DNA of 7,439 nt from Methyloprofundus sp. Lineage in GTDB: Bacteria > Pseudomonadota > Gammaproteobacteria > Methylococcales > Methylomonadaceae. Where the stretch lies: assembly GCA_013138555.1 (NCBI GenBank), contig WTCN01000190.1, positions 1 to 7,439 of the forward strand. The letters run 5' to 3'. Position 1 is the first letter of the stretch. Each line of letters starts with the position of its first letter. A program made the position numbers and the translations under genes. The notes below the pieces were generated by a model, which searched no databases, was not told the DNA's origin, and saw nothing but the letters and a program-made list of their open reading frames with translations. Below, piece after piece: positions 1 through 6,272 of this stretch.

Positions 1-108
1 TTATTCAGTCATTTGAAATGGATAGCCGCAATAGCCTTAGGCTATTATGCCTGCATGTTTATCCATTTGATATTGAATGACTCATTTAACTTTAATATGA
101 GTGGATAA
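1..108 (+). CDS. C-terminal end of a membrane protein (5' end outside window)
   Basis: The first frame is open from base 1 to a TAA at 106-108 and gives 35 residues. They contain a hydrophobic stretch (WIAAIALGYYACMFIHLIL) that looks like a last transmembrane helix, followed by a short polar tail. The stop codon shares one base with the ATG of the transporter gene (TAATG), the arrangement expected of translationally coupled genes in one operon. A TerC-like or other small integral membrane protein would fit the end sequence, but 35 residues are too few to name a family. That the frame is coding is inferred from the hydrophobic pattern and the overlap. Confidence 0.5.
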   Translation, partial: LFSHLKWIAAIALGYYACMFIHLILNDSFNFNMSG

Positions 109-1797
109 TGATGAAACTACAAATTGACGCTTCTAATATACGCGGTGATTTATATGGCGGTTTAACTGCCGGAGCCTTGTCCTTGCCATTAGCACTGGCA
201 TTTGGCATTTGGCATTCAATCTGGCATGGGGGCGATAGCCGGTTTATATGGTGCAATAGTGATGGGTATGGTGGCCGCATGGTACGGTGGAACGCCTAGC
301 CAGGTCAGTGGGCCAACCGGGCCGATGACAGTTGTTTCTGCTGCCATTATTGCGACTGCTATTGAAACGAGCGGCAGTCTGGATGCTGCAATGGGAACTA
401 TTATTGCAACCTTTATGCTGGCAGGTATCATACAGCTTGTTTTAGGGTTATTAAAAGCAGAGCTGTACATACGCTACATACCTTATCCTGTTGTGTCTGG
501 TTTTATCAGTGGCATCGGTATGCTGCTTATCGTATTGCAGATTTTTCCATTTCTGGGACATTCCTCACCGCAAAGAATTGTGGATATTTTTGCCGGGATT
601 CCGGATGTTCTTAATCATATTAATTACGCATCGGTAGGGCTTGCGACTGCAACTATTGCAGTCATTTATTTATTTTCCGGAATGACTAAAAGCATACCTG
701 GTATATTTTTAGCTCTTATCCTATTAACAATCATGTCGACCCTGCTGGGCCTGGATGTTACTGTTATTGGCAATGTTTCAGCTGGCCTCCCTGAACTTAA
801 AGTGGGCAACTTTAGCCAGCTAGAATTCTCTAATATCATTTTTCCCGCTATTACCTTAGCCATTCTAGGAGCAATAGATTCCTTATTAACCTCTGCCGTT
901 GCGGATAACAAAACCCAGACTAAACACAACAGTAATCAGGAGTTGATAGGGCAAGGTTTAGGTAATATGGTTTCTGCTGCCATTGGCGGCCTTCCTGGCG
1001 CAGGGGCAACTATGCGTACTGCTGTCAATATCAAGGCCGGTGGGAGAACACGTCTTTCAGGAGTGATCCATAGCATTTTATTGCTGCTTATTCTTTTGCT
1101 TGCTGGTCCTTATATTTATTTGATACCTTTACCCGTTCTGGCAGGTATTCTGATAACGGTGGGAATGGACCTTATCAATTACAAAGCACTCAAACATTTA
1201 ATTCATGCACCAAGAACCGATGCAGTCATTATGCTTATCGTTTTAGGTCTGACTGTCTTTGTCGATATATTTCAGGCAATTATCATCGGCGTTGTAATGA
1301 CTACTATTTTGTTCATGAAAAAAATGAGTGATATGGCTGATGATAAATCAATCGTTGCAGCTTATAGCGGATGCTTTATTCGTGAAAAAGCATGGGAAGA
1401 TGAAATAGACCTTACGCAGGCAATTCAGAAAAAAGTTTATATTAAACATGTCGACGGTCTGATTTTTTCGGGATTTGCCAGCGAACTTCTTATGATGACC
1501 CAGTCGCTCCCTGAAGTTGACACAGTGATCATGCGCATGAACAGATTGACTTATATAGATCAATCAGGGATATATGCTCTCAAAGATGCCGTTAATGTTC
1601 TACAGGATAATAATATTTTGCTGCTGATAACAGGGTTGCAGGTTCAGCCCATGGATATGCTAAAACAAATGCGTATGGTTCCTTATCTGATTGCTGAAGA
1701 AAATTTGTATACGGATTTTCAATCTGCGATCAATGTACTGAGTACTGATAATGTTCCCGGTCTTTATCCTACAAATTTAGTTATTGGTGTGGGTTAA
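108..1797 (+). CDS. SulP-family (BicA-like) anion transporter with STAS domain, frame broken by a 7-base repeat
   Basis: Inner-membrane anion permease of the SulP family, probably importing bicarbonate or sulfate with sodium. The reading frame starts at ATG 108 (or the adjacent ATG 111) and runs to about 216. The rest continues in the +1 frame from about 202 to the TAA at 1795-1797. Removing one of three TGGCATT copies joins them into about 560 residues, the usual family length. Seen in the joined protein: GGTPSQVSGPTGPMTVV near the N-terminus; IDSLLTS with Asp255 and Thr259; GAGATM with Gly297 and Thr299, matching the sodium and bicarbonate site known in cyanobacterial BicA; HNSNQELIGQG; many hydrophobic helices; and a C-terminal STAS domain from about residue 440 with IDQSG. 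As written, translation from ATG 108 stops at 299 after 63 residues. A TTG at 202 could start the long frame but would lose about 29 residues, including the start of helix 1. The long frame shows no other decay, so the lesion is recent, reversible or a sequencing error. Sulfate against bicarbonate cannot be decided from sequence. Confidence 0.88.
196..216 (+). repeat. Three tandem copies of TGGCATT inside the transporter gene
   Basis: Bases 196-216 are three perfect copies of the heptamer TGGCATT, and a partial copy (TGGCAT) follows at 222-227. Two copies give the family-typical LPLALAFGIQSGMG; the third shifts the frame by +1. Because the unit is not a multiple of three, gain or loss of one copy by slipped-strand mispairing would switch the gene off or on. 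Confidence 0.9.
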
Positions 1798-1839
1798 CTC
1801 TACTCCCTTAAGGCTAAATTGTGGTCATCTTTCATTTTT

Positions 1840-1900
1840 TGTAGGAGGGGCTTTAGCCGCGAAACTTAAACCTCCAGTCGCGGCTAAAGCCCCTCCTACA
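1840..1900. repeat. REP-like long palindrome (paired inverted GTAG units)
   Basis: Arms at 1841-1862 and 1878-1899 are perfect 22-base reverse complements, extended by one T/A pair, with a 15-base loop. Each arm begins, read from outside, with GTAGGAGGGGCTTTAGCC and contains a small inner stem (GGC TTTA GCC). A GTAG head plus a small hairpin, present as an inverted pair, is the layout of REP/BIME elements mobilised by RAYT (TnpA_REP) transposases. It lies between the transporter stop and the next gene and could protect mRNA ends or stop transcription. No T-run follows the stem on either strand, so I do not call an intrinsic terminator. Confidence 0.75.
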
Positions 1901-1976
1901 CACAAAATATTTTAACTTCACTTATCTCATCTTAGGAGAGGAGTCGTACTTATTAATTAATTGAGACTTCTAATAA

Positions 1977-2498
1977 ATGATTTCTTTGAAAACACACGCA
2001 TTGCTTAATCAATTCCAGCGTTTTATCAAGAAAGCTCACTTTGTAAAGCAATATGACAAGCGCGATGAATCAGACCGGAAAATGTTACAAAGAGTTGGGA
2101 GAAAATTTGGCGTTTTATTCTTTGTTATTTTAATGTTCGACACATTATTGGATTGGTTTCTGGGGATAATCGATATTGCTATTCATCTAATACACTTAAT
2201 CATCGAGCTTATCGAATATTCGTTTTTGATTTTACTGGCACAACTATTTAACTTCGATCAACAGCAAAGTGAAATGATTATAGTCAATGCTACGATTATT
2301 ATCGCTTTGTCTCTGGCTTACCGGTTAATTCCTGCTCTCCCTGGCTTAACTCTACGTGTTAAACAATATCTGTTGTCTGCCTGGTTGCGGTATATAAAAC
2401 GAAAATCTTCCTGTTGGCAAACGATGTCATTAAGCCATAAAATAAAATGCTTTAGTGCTTATAGCTGTGGAGCTATCTGTCTATTGTTTTTTCTGTAA
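1977..2498 (+). CDS. Unrecognised membrane protein, paralog A (Asp/His/Glu-striped helix)
   Basis: A 173-residue protein that I do not recognise. Residues 1-43 are polar and basic, probably cytoplasmic. Residues 44-91 form a long hydrophobic stretch with Asp55, Asp59, Asp66, His70, His73, Glu77 and Glu80 spaced 4-7-4-3-4-3, so they fall on one face of a helix. Further hydrophobic segments lie at about 101-118 and 159-173, with a basic region containing MSLSHKIK between them. It is about 65% identical, without gaps over 150 residues, to the protein encoded at 4634-5116. TAATAA directly precedes the ATG, which fixes the upstream limit, but I see no clear Shine-Dalgarno sequence; a purine-rich AGGAGAGGAG lies about 33 bases upstream, too far to serve. 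It is 73 bases ahead of the response regulator on the same strand and may share its transcript. The function is unknown; ion or metal handling is speculation from the charged stripe. Confidence 0.8.
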   Translation: MISLKTHALLNQFQRFIKKAHFVKQYDKRDESDRKMLQRVGRKFGVLFFVILMFDTLLDWFLGIIDIAIHLIHLIIELIEYSFLILLAQLFNFDQQQSEMIIVNATIIIALSLAYRLIPALPGLTLRVKQYLLSAWLRYIKRKSSCWQTMSLSHKIKCFSAYSCGAICLLFFL

Positions 2499-2571
2499 AC
2501 TATAGCATACTGTTTTTAAACTTTAATGGTAGGAATGCAGGCGTTCAATAATTTTTCAACCCTGTAAAAAA

Positions 2572-3237
2572 ATGAATATATTATTAATCGAGGATGATGC
2601 GGTACTCAGTAATGGCCTAACGCATATCTTGCAACAGAGTGGCTTTAGCGTTAGCTCTACTGCATCGGGAAGATATGCTTTGCAGCTAGTACATGCACAG
2701 GGCTTTGACTTGATCGTGCTAGATTTAGGTTTACCGGATATGGATGGACTGGAGGTATTACGTCTGTTACGTAAACAGAAAATAGCGTTGCCAATACTTA
2801 TTTTAACAGCACGGGATGGGGTGAACGACCGGATTGAAGGGATCAGCCAGGGGGCGGATGACTATTTAACCAAGCCCTTTGATCTAGGTGAACTGGAAGC
2901 CAGAATTCATGCGCTGATACGACGCTGTTATGGGGGCTTTAGCCATCATGTTGAAGTTGGGCGGTTAGTGTTAGATACCCAGGTGCATCAGATTCTTGCA
3001 GATGGACAACAACTAAAGCTGTCCGCCCGGGAAACTGCGGTACTTGAAGTTTTAATTCTGCAAGCAGGTAAAGTGGTGAGCAAAGATCGGATTGCTCAAC
3101 GCCTGGCATCGACAAGTGAAGCATTGGCCGATAATGCGATTGAAGTCTATATCCACCGTTTGCGCAAAAACCTGACACCTTATCAGTCTAATATCCGTAC
3201 CATTCGTGGTTTGGGTTATTTACTGGAGACTAGTTAA
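2572..3237 (+). CDS. OmpR/PhoB-type response regulator
   Basis: Cytoplasmic transcription factor of a two-component system, 221 residues, the normal family length. The receiver domain covers about residues 1-120, with the acidic pocket Glu7-Asp8-Asp9, phospho-acceptor Asp51 in VLDLGLPDMDG, Thr79 in LILTAR and Lys101 in YLTKPF. The winged-helix DNA-binding domain covers about 125-221, with LSARETAVLEVL, then the recognition helix region NAIEVYIHRLRKNL and the C-terminal hairpin IRTIRGLGYLLE. The overall pattern is closest to the QseB/PmrA/TctD group. The ATG at 2572 fits the family N-terminus (MNILLIEDD), though no good Shine-Dalgarno sequence precedes it. The kinase gene starts two bases after the stop, so the two are surely co-transcribed. 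A weak promoter-like pair (TTGTTT at 2484, CATACT at 2506) sits near the end of the preceding gene; I cannot tell whether transcription starts there or farther upstream. Confidence 0.95.
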   Translation: MNILLIEDDAVLSNGLTHILQQSGFSVSSTASGRYALQLVHAQGFDLIVLDLGLPDMDGLEVLRLLRKQKIALPILILTARDGVNDRIEGISQGADDYLTKPFDLGELEARIHALIRRCYGGFSHHVEVGRLVLDTQVHQILADGQQLKLSARETAVLEVLILQAGKVVSKDRIAQRLASTSEALADNAIEVYIHRLRKNLTPYQSNIRTIRGLGYLLETS

Positions 3238-3239
3238 TC

Positions 3240-4613
3240 ATGGTCAGTAAAAGTCTGAAAAATACCATCATTATCCGCTTGCTAGTCCCGGTATTTTGCT
3301 TTTTGTTGATTGAAACAGCCTTGTCCTATTGGGTCACCTTGCATTATGTCGACAAAACCTATGATCGATGGCTGCTAAACTCGGCACATTCTTTAGAGCA
3401 GGAAATCAAAGTTGCGGAGCAGAAAATTTCTGTTGAGCTATCGGCTAATGCACTGGAAGTTTTTAGCTGGGATGACCTGGATAAAACCTATTTTAAAATT
3501 GTTGCTGAAAAACAGGGGACATTAGCGGGTGACCCTGCGTTACCTGAACCTGAGTTAGAGGAGGTAGATGGAGCAGAGCCTGTATTTTTTAATACACGAA
3601 TTGATAATAAGCCAATCCGTGTTGTGTCGGTACGGCTAAGAAACCAGGCAATTGCCGAAAAAGTCACGATTTATGTCGCAGAAACTTTAAATAAGCGCCA
3701 CGATATGATGATTGATATTTTATTGGCCGATTTAATTCCGCAGTTACTGTTTACCATCTTGATTTCTCTGTATTTATTTAAAAATATTAAGATAATCCTG
3801 TTCCCGTTTCATAAGCTGGCTAATCAGGTTGCACGACGTTCACCCCATGATTTAAGTCCAGTGACAGATACCTATGTTTTTACCGAGGTGAAAGCCTTAA
3901 CCGATACCATTAATCAGCTATTGTCACACCTAGCCACTGCTATTGCTACACAGCAGCGGTTTATTGCGAATGCCGCACATCAATTACGTACGCCTTTGGC
4001 AGGTTTGAAATTACAGGCCGAAGTGGCGCAGCGTGAAAATAACCTGGATGCAATGCAATCGTCTTTAGGACTCATGAAAAATAGTGCGGATCGGGTTTCG
4101 CATCTGATTACCCAGTTGCTAGCATTAGCACGTTCAGAATCTATTGAAGAAAGTCATAAACTGACGCAGATTGATTTACGCATATTAGTACGTGATGTTT
4201 GTATGGAATGGGTACCCAAGGCCCTGAAAAAACAAATTGAGTTATGTTTTGATGGTCCGAACCAAGCTGTCTGGATAAAGGGAGACGCATTGTTACTAAG
4301 GGAATTATTGGCTAATTTAATTGATAATGCCATTGCTTATGGGCGCGTGAATGGCAATGTCGTTGTCAGGCTACTACTTGATGAACAGCCTTGTTTGCTG
4401 GTCGAGGATGATGGTAACGGCATTTCTAACTCGGAGCAGGAGCGAATTTTTGAGCGCTTTTATCGTATTCAGGGTAGCCCGGGCGAGGGTTGTGGACTAG
4501 GTTTGGCTATTGTTAAAGAGATAGCTGATTTACATCAGGCAAAGGTTCAAATTAGTCAGCGTATAGGCGGGCAGGGGACAAGGATAGCTATCACATTTAG
4601 GGGGATGACTTAA
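3240..4613 (+). CDS. Sensor histidine kinase (QseC/PmrB/TctE type)
   Basis: Inner-membrane sensor kinase of 457 residues, partner of the regulator encoded just upstream. TM1 lies at about 14-33, a periplasmic sensor region at about 34-158 and TM2 at about 160-180. The periplasmic region has the size and N-terminal arrangement of the 2CSK_N group, and the signal is not deducible. A HAMP-like linker follows, then the dimerisation helix with phospho-acceptor His247 in FIANAAHQLRTPLAGL. The ATPase domain shows the N box (LANLIDNAIAYG, Asn359 and Asn363), the G1 box VEDDGNGIS, the F box IFERFYRI and the G2 box GCGLGLAIVKE. All catalytic motifs are present, so the kinase should be active. The ATG has a Shine-Dalgarno sequence (GGAGA, 3225-3229) inside the end of the regulator gene, which favours translational coupling. 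Its stop lies 20 bases from the stop of the convergent gene on the other strand. Confidence 0.95.
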   Translation: MVSKSLKNTIIIRLLVPVFCFLLIETALSYWVTLHYVDKTYDRWLLNSAHSLEQEIKVAEQKISVELSANALEVFSWDDLDKTYFKIVAEKQGTLAGDPALPEPELEEVDGAEPVFFNTRIDNKPIRVVSVRLRNQAIAEKVTIYVAETLNKRHDMMIDILLADLIPQLLFTILISLYLFKNIKIILFPFHKLANQVARRSPHDLSPVTDTYVFTEVKALTDTINQLLSHLATAIATQQRFIANAAHQLRTPLAGLKLQAEVAQRENNLDAMQSSLGLMKNSADRVSHLITQLLALARSESIEESHKLTQIDLRILVRDVCMEWVPKALKKQIELCFDGPNQAVWIKGDALLLRELLANLIDNAIAYGRVNGNVVVRLLLDEQPCLLVEDDGNGISNSEQERIFERFYRIQGSPGEGCGLGLAIVKEIADLHQAKVQISQRIGGQGTRIAITFRGMT

Positions 4614-4633
4614 GCTTTATTTTCGTTACTGGA

Positions 4634-5116
4634 TTAAATAAAAAGAAAAAGGCAACTAGTACCAAAGCTATAAGCACTTAGCCATTTTATTTTGTGGCTT
4701 AATGACATCGCTTGCCAGCAAGAACATTCTCGTTTTATGTATCGCAAGCAGAAAGCCATGAAGTTCCGTTTACAGCGAATATACAAGTCAGGAGCAGCAA
4801 TAACCAATCGGTAAGTCAGATACAGAGCGAGAATAATGACACTATTAACGATGATAGCCTCGCTTTGGTGTTGACTCGTGTGAAAGATATATTCCAGAAA
4901 TATATCCAGTGAATATTCAACAGCCTCAATGATCAAATGTAAAAGATGAAGAACAATATCTATGAGCCCCATCAGCCAGTCTAATAGTGTGTCGAACATC
5001 AAAATAACAAAAAATAACACGCCAAACTTTCTACCAACTCTTTGTAGCATTTGTCGTTCAGATTCATGCTTTTTATCATATTGTTTTGTAAAGGAGAATA
5101 GCTTGATAAAATTCAT
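4634..5116 (-). CDS. Unrecognised membrane protein, paralog B (Asp/His/Glu-striped helix)
   Basis: A 160-residue protein, about 65% identical to the one encoded at 1977-2498 (97 of 150 ungapped positions by my count). It lacks only that protein's first 13 residues. The striped helix is fully conserved: Asp42, Asp46, Asp53, His57, His60, Glu64 and Glu67, with extra acids at Asp71 and Glu75. Residues 23-47 are identical in both proteins although nine of the 25 codons differ, all silently. Hydrophobic segments follow at about 88-106 and 146-160, and the MSLSHKIK motif is retained. It converges on the kinase gene, so the two copies face each other around the two-component pair. A perfect TATAAT lies on its strand about 90 bases upstream, but I see no Shine-Dalgarno sequence. 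The function is unknown, and I recognise no named family. Confidence 0.8.
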   Translation of the reverse strand: MNFIKLFSFTKQYDKKHESERQMLQRVGRKFGVLFFVILMFDTLLDWLMGLIDIVLHLLHLIIEAVEYSLDIFLEYIFHTSQHQSEAIIVNSVIILALYLTYRLVIAAPDLYIRCKRNFMAFCLRYIKRECSCWQAMSLSHKIKWLSAYSFGTSCLFLFI

Positions 5117-5204
5117 GAATTGTTTAAATAGTGTGTTTTTTCAAATGAATAAAGTTATTAGGAGTATCTACTCATTAGTAAGCGCATGCAGAGATAGCAG
5201 ATCA

Positions 5205-5210
5205 TTATAC
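5205..5210 (-). promoter_or_regulatory. Possible -10 box for paralog B
   Basis: The minus strand reads TATAAT here, a perfect sigma-70 -10 hexamer, about 90 bases before the start codon at 5116. No good -35 hexamer lies 16-18 bases further upstream, so the assignment rests on the -10 box and position alone. The leader would be roughly 80 bases long. Confidence 0.3.
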
Positions 5211-5328
5211 TCTAACTAGAAACTATGCGTTGACTAGTGGTATATCAGTGGGTGAGAGAGGCAATAATTGAATTTTGGCGCAGCAAAATAGCTACTTTTG
5301 GGAGGAACTTACAATGCTAGAGAAATAA

Positions 5329-5367
5329 GCATGTAGGATGGGCAAGGAGATAGCGTGCCCATCATGC
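5329..5367. repeat. REP-like palindrome with GTAG head (GATGGGCA type)
   Basis: GATGGGCA at 5337-5344 pairs with TGCCCATC at 5356-5363. The outer GCAT (5329-5332) pairs with ATGC (5364-5367), leaving GTAG (5333-5336) as an unpaired bulge on one side. A GTAG tetranucleotide next to an imperfect hairpin is the hallmark of REP elements. The core differs from the element at 1840-1900, so this is a separate family. Repeats with the core GATGGGCA...TGCCCATC are, from memory, common in gammaproteobacterial intergenic DNA. Confidence 0.6.
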
Positions 5368-5437
5368 CGTACAGATTCTAAAACCTTGAAGAATCAAGAT
5401 AAAAAACAGGAACATCAAGTAATAGATTTAGAACAAC

Positions 5438-5812
5438 TTACATATTCATAGACTTCTTTTTATTCATCATTTTCATATGGTGTTTTTGCATCATCTTTTT
5501 TTTCATCATTCTCTTTTTTTCCTGATGATCTTTAATTAGCTGAAGCTGTTCATCCATTAAAGCCTGTTTCTTTTTGGAATTTTTTTCATCCTGAATCTGG
5601 TCGGAAAGAGCATTTATTTTCAAGATATATACTTGTTTGTTCCTTGCCATTTTATCTTTCATTTCTTCGGACATTTCCATGCCCATGCCTTTGTTCATAC
5701 CTTGAGCAGAAGACTGACCTTTCTGCATATTCATAGGTTTCTGTTCGGCAAAAGCTGATAAGCTGGCGGCTGACAATATAAGAACTGCGATTGATTTGTA
5801 TAAATGTTTCAT
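5438..5812 (-). CDS. Exported Met/Lys-rich small protein
   Basis: A 124-residue protein with a clear Sec signal peptide: basic start MKHLYK, hydrophobic core, and likely cleavage after Ala22 (SAFA, then EQK). The mature 102 residues contain 18 Met and 22 Lys and no Cys. There are two Met-rich segments, at about 27-54 (MNKGMGMEMSEEM) and 100-124 (with a His pair and MKMMNKK), around a charged, probably helical or coiled-coil middle. Met-rich periplasmic segments bind Cu(I) in several known copper proteins, and the helical charged middle recalls small periplasmic chaperones such as Spy/CpxP. Neither family motif is visible, so both are only suggestions. A Shine-Dalgarno sequence (AAGGTT, 5821-5826) sits 8 bases before the ATG. 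The gene stands alone, with long non-coding flanks on both sides. Confidence 0.78.
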   Translation of the reverse strand: MKHLYKSIAVLILSAASLSAFAEQKPMNMQKGQSSAQGMNKGMGMEMSEEMKDKMARNKQVYILKINALSDQIQDEKNSKKKQALMDEQLQLIKDHQEKKRMMKKKMMQKHHMKMMNKKKSMNM

Positions 5813-5835
5813 AATTTTATAACCTTGTTAGAATT

Positions 5836-5865
5836 AGTTTATGCGAGTTGTTATTTGCATCGCAA
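5836..5865 (-). promoter_or_regulatory. Candidate promoter of the Met-rich protein gene
   Basis: On the minus strand, TTGCGA (5860-5865) and TAAACT (5836-5841) are separated by 18 bases. Each matches four of six consensus positions of a sigma-70 promoter. The -10 hexamer ends about 24 bases before the start codon at 5812, just upstream of the Shine-Dalgarno sequence. The match is weak, but the location is right. Confidence 0.3.
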
Positions 5866-6272
5866 CACACTATAGGAAGTAAAAATTAACAGAACGTCCT
5901 TTGTTTGTTCCCCGGTTGAAACAATAACACTTTGCGAATAAATGAGCTAGTATTTAAGCTAGCTTTCTTGAGGTATATTTCAGAGTTTAATGTGAAATTT
6001 TAATATTTTCAATGGCTTATTAATAAAAAAAGAGGGTGTTGACTTAAGGAAGAAAAATTAGAATATTATTATATGGTCATTCTGTGCGGTGGTGTACTAG
6101 TGGTAATCTGCGAGTCATAGTGGGCAACAGCTGTACGAATGCTATAACTTATAAGTGAAAATTAGGCACCTTTCATTGGTCAGTTTACACTTTTGGTATG
6201 TAGCCCGTATGAAGCCTAAGCGCAATACGGGCAAGAGATAGTCGCTTACAAGCGATTGTGTGAAGCCGTTTT
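5866..6272. other. Gene-poor, AT-rich stretch
   Basis: About 400 bases without a supported gene. It contains a short inverted repeat (AGCTAG/CTAGCT, 5945-5964), a REP-like palindrome at 6200-6231 and a small hairpin (TCGCTT/AAGCGA, 6242-6255) just past the end of the leftward acetyltransferase frame. None of the hairpins is followed by a proper T-run. I see no tRNA or recognisable small RNA. Confidence 0.55.
6200..6231. repeat. REP-like palindrome with GTAG head (CCCGTAT type)
   Basis: GTAG (6200-6203) is followed by CCCGTAT (6204-6210), a 14-base centre, and ATACGGG (6225-6231), a perfect 7-base inverted repeat. Repeats of the form GTAGCCCGTATGAAGC...ATACGGG recur, from memory, in many proteobacterial genomes. 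This is the third distinct GTAG-headed palindrome in the window. Confidence 0.6.

Larger units (their letters stand above)
5117..5437. other. Gene-poor stretch between paralog B and the Met-rich gene
   Basis: This stretch of about 320 bases holds the candidate -10 box of the leftward gene at 5205-5210, a good Shine-Dalgarno sequence (GGGAGG near 5300) before a four-codon frame at 5314-5328, and a REP-like palindrome at 5329-5367. I see no RNA gene and no convincing protein-coding frame. The gene on the right also ends here, so some of the sequence is its 3' region. Confidence 0.6.

Noticed and set aside
1840..1900. Palindrome as an intrinsic terminator of the transporter gene
   Set aside because: The stem is strong, but neither strand has a T-run after it. 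The REP explanation fits the GTAG heads better.
2515..2526. TTTAA-AC-TTTAA as a PmrA- or QseB-like operator before the response regulator
   Set aside because: The motif is short and the region is AT-rich, so chance matches are expected. No second copy was found before the other genes.
4962..5219. Plus-strand frame over the start of paralog B
   Set aside because: Most of it is antisense to the well-supported paralog B, and its residues resemble no protein family. An AAGGAG lies inside it but too far from a useful start.
5300..5437. CRISPR array or tandem direct repeats in the gene-poor regions
   Set aside because: No regularly spaced direct repeats are present; only isolated palindromes were found.
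5944..5965. AGCTAG/CTAGCT hairpin as a terminator or operator
   Set aside because: Six AT-rich base pairs with an eight-base loop and a poor T-run; not distinguishable from chance in AT-rich DNA.
6174..6198. Possible remnant of an insertion sequence end (GGTCAGTTTACACTTTTGG)
   Set aside because: It vaguely recalls ends seen next to IS21-type elements, but there is no partner inverted repeat and no transposase fragment nearby.
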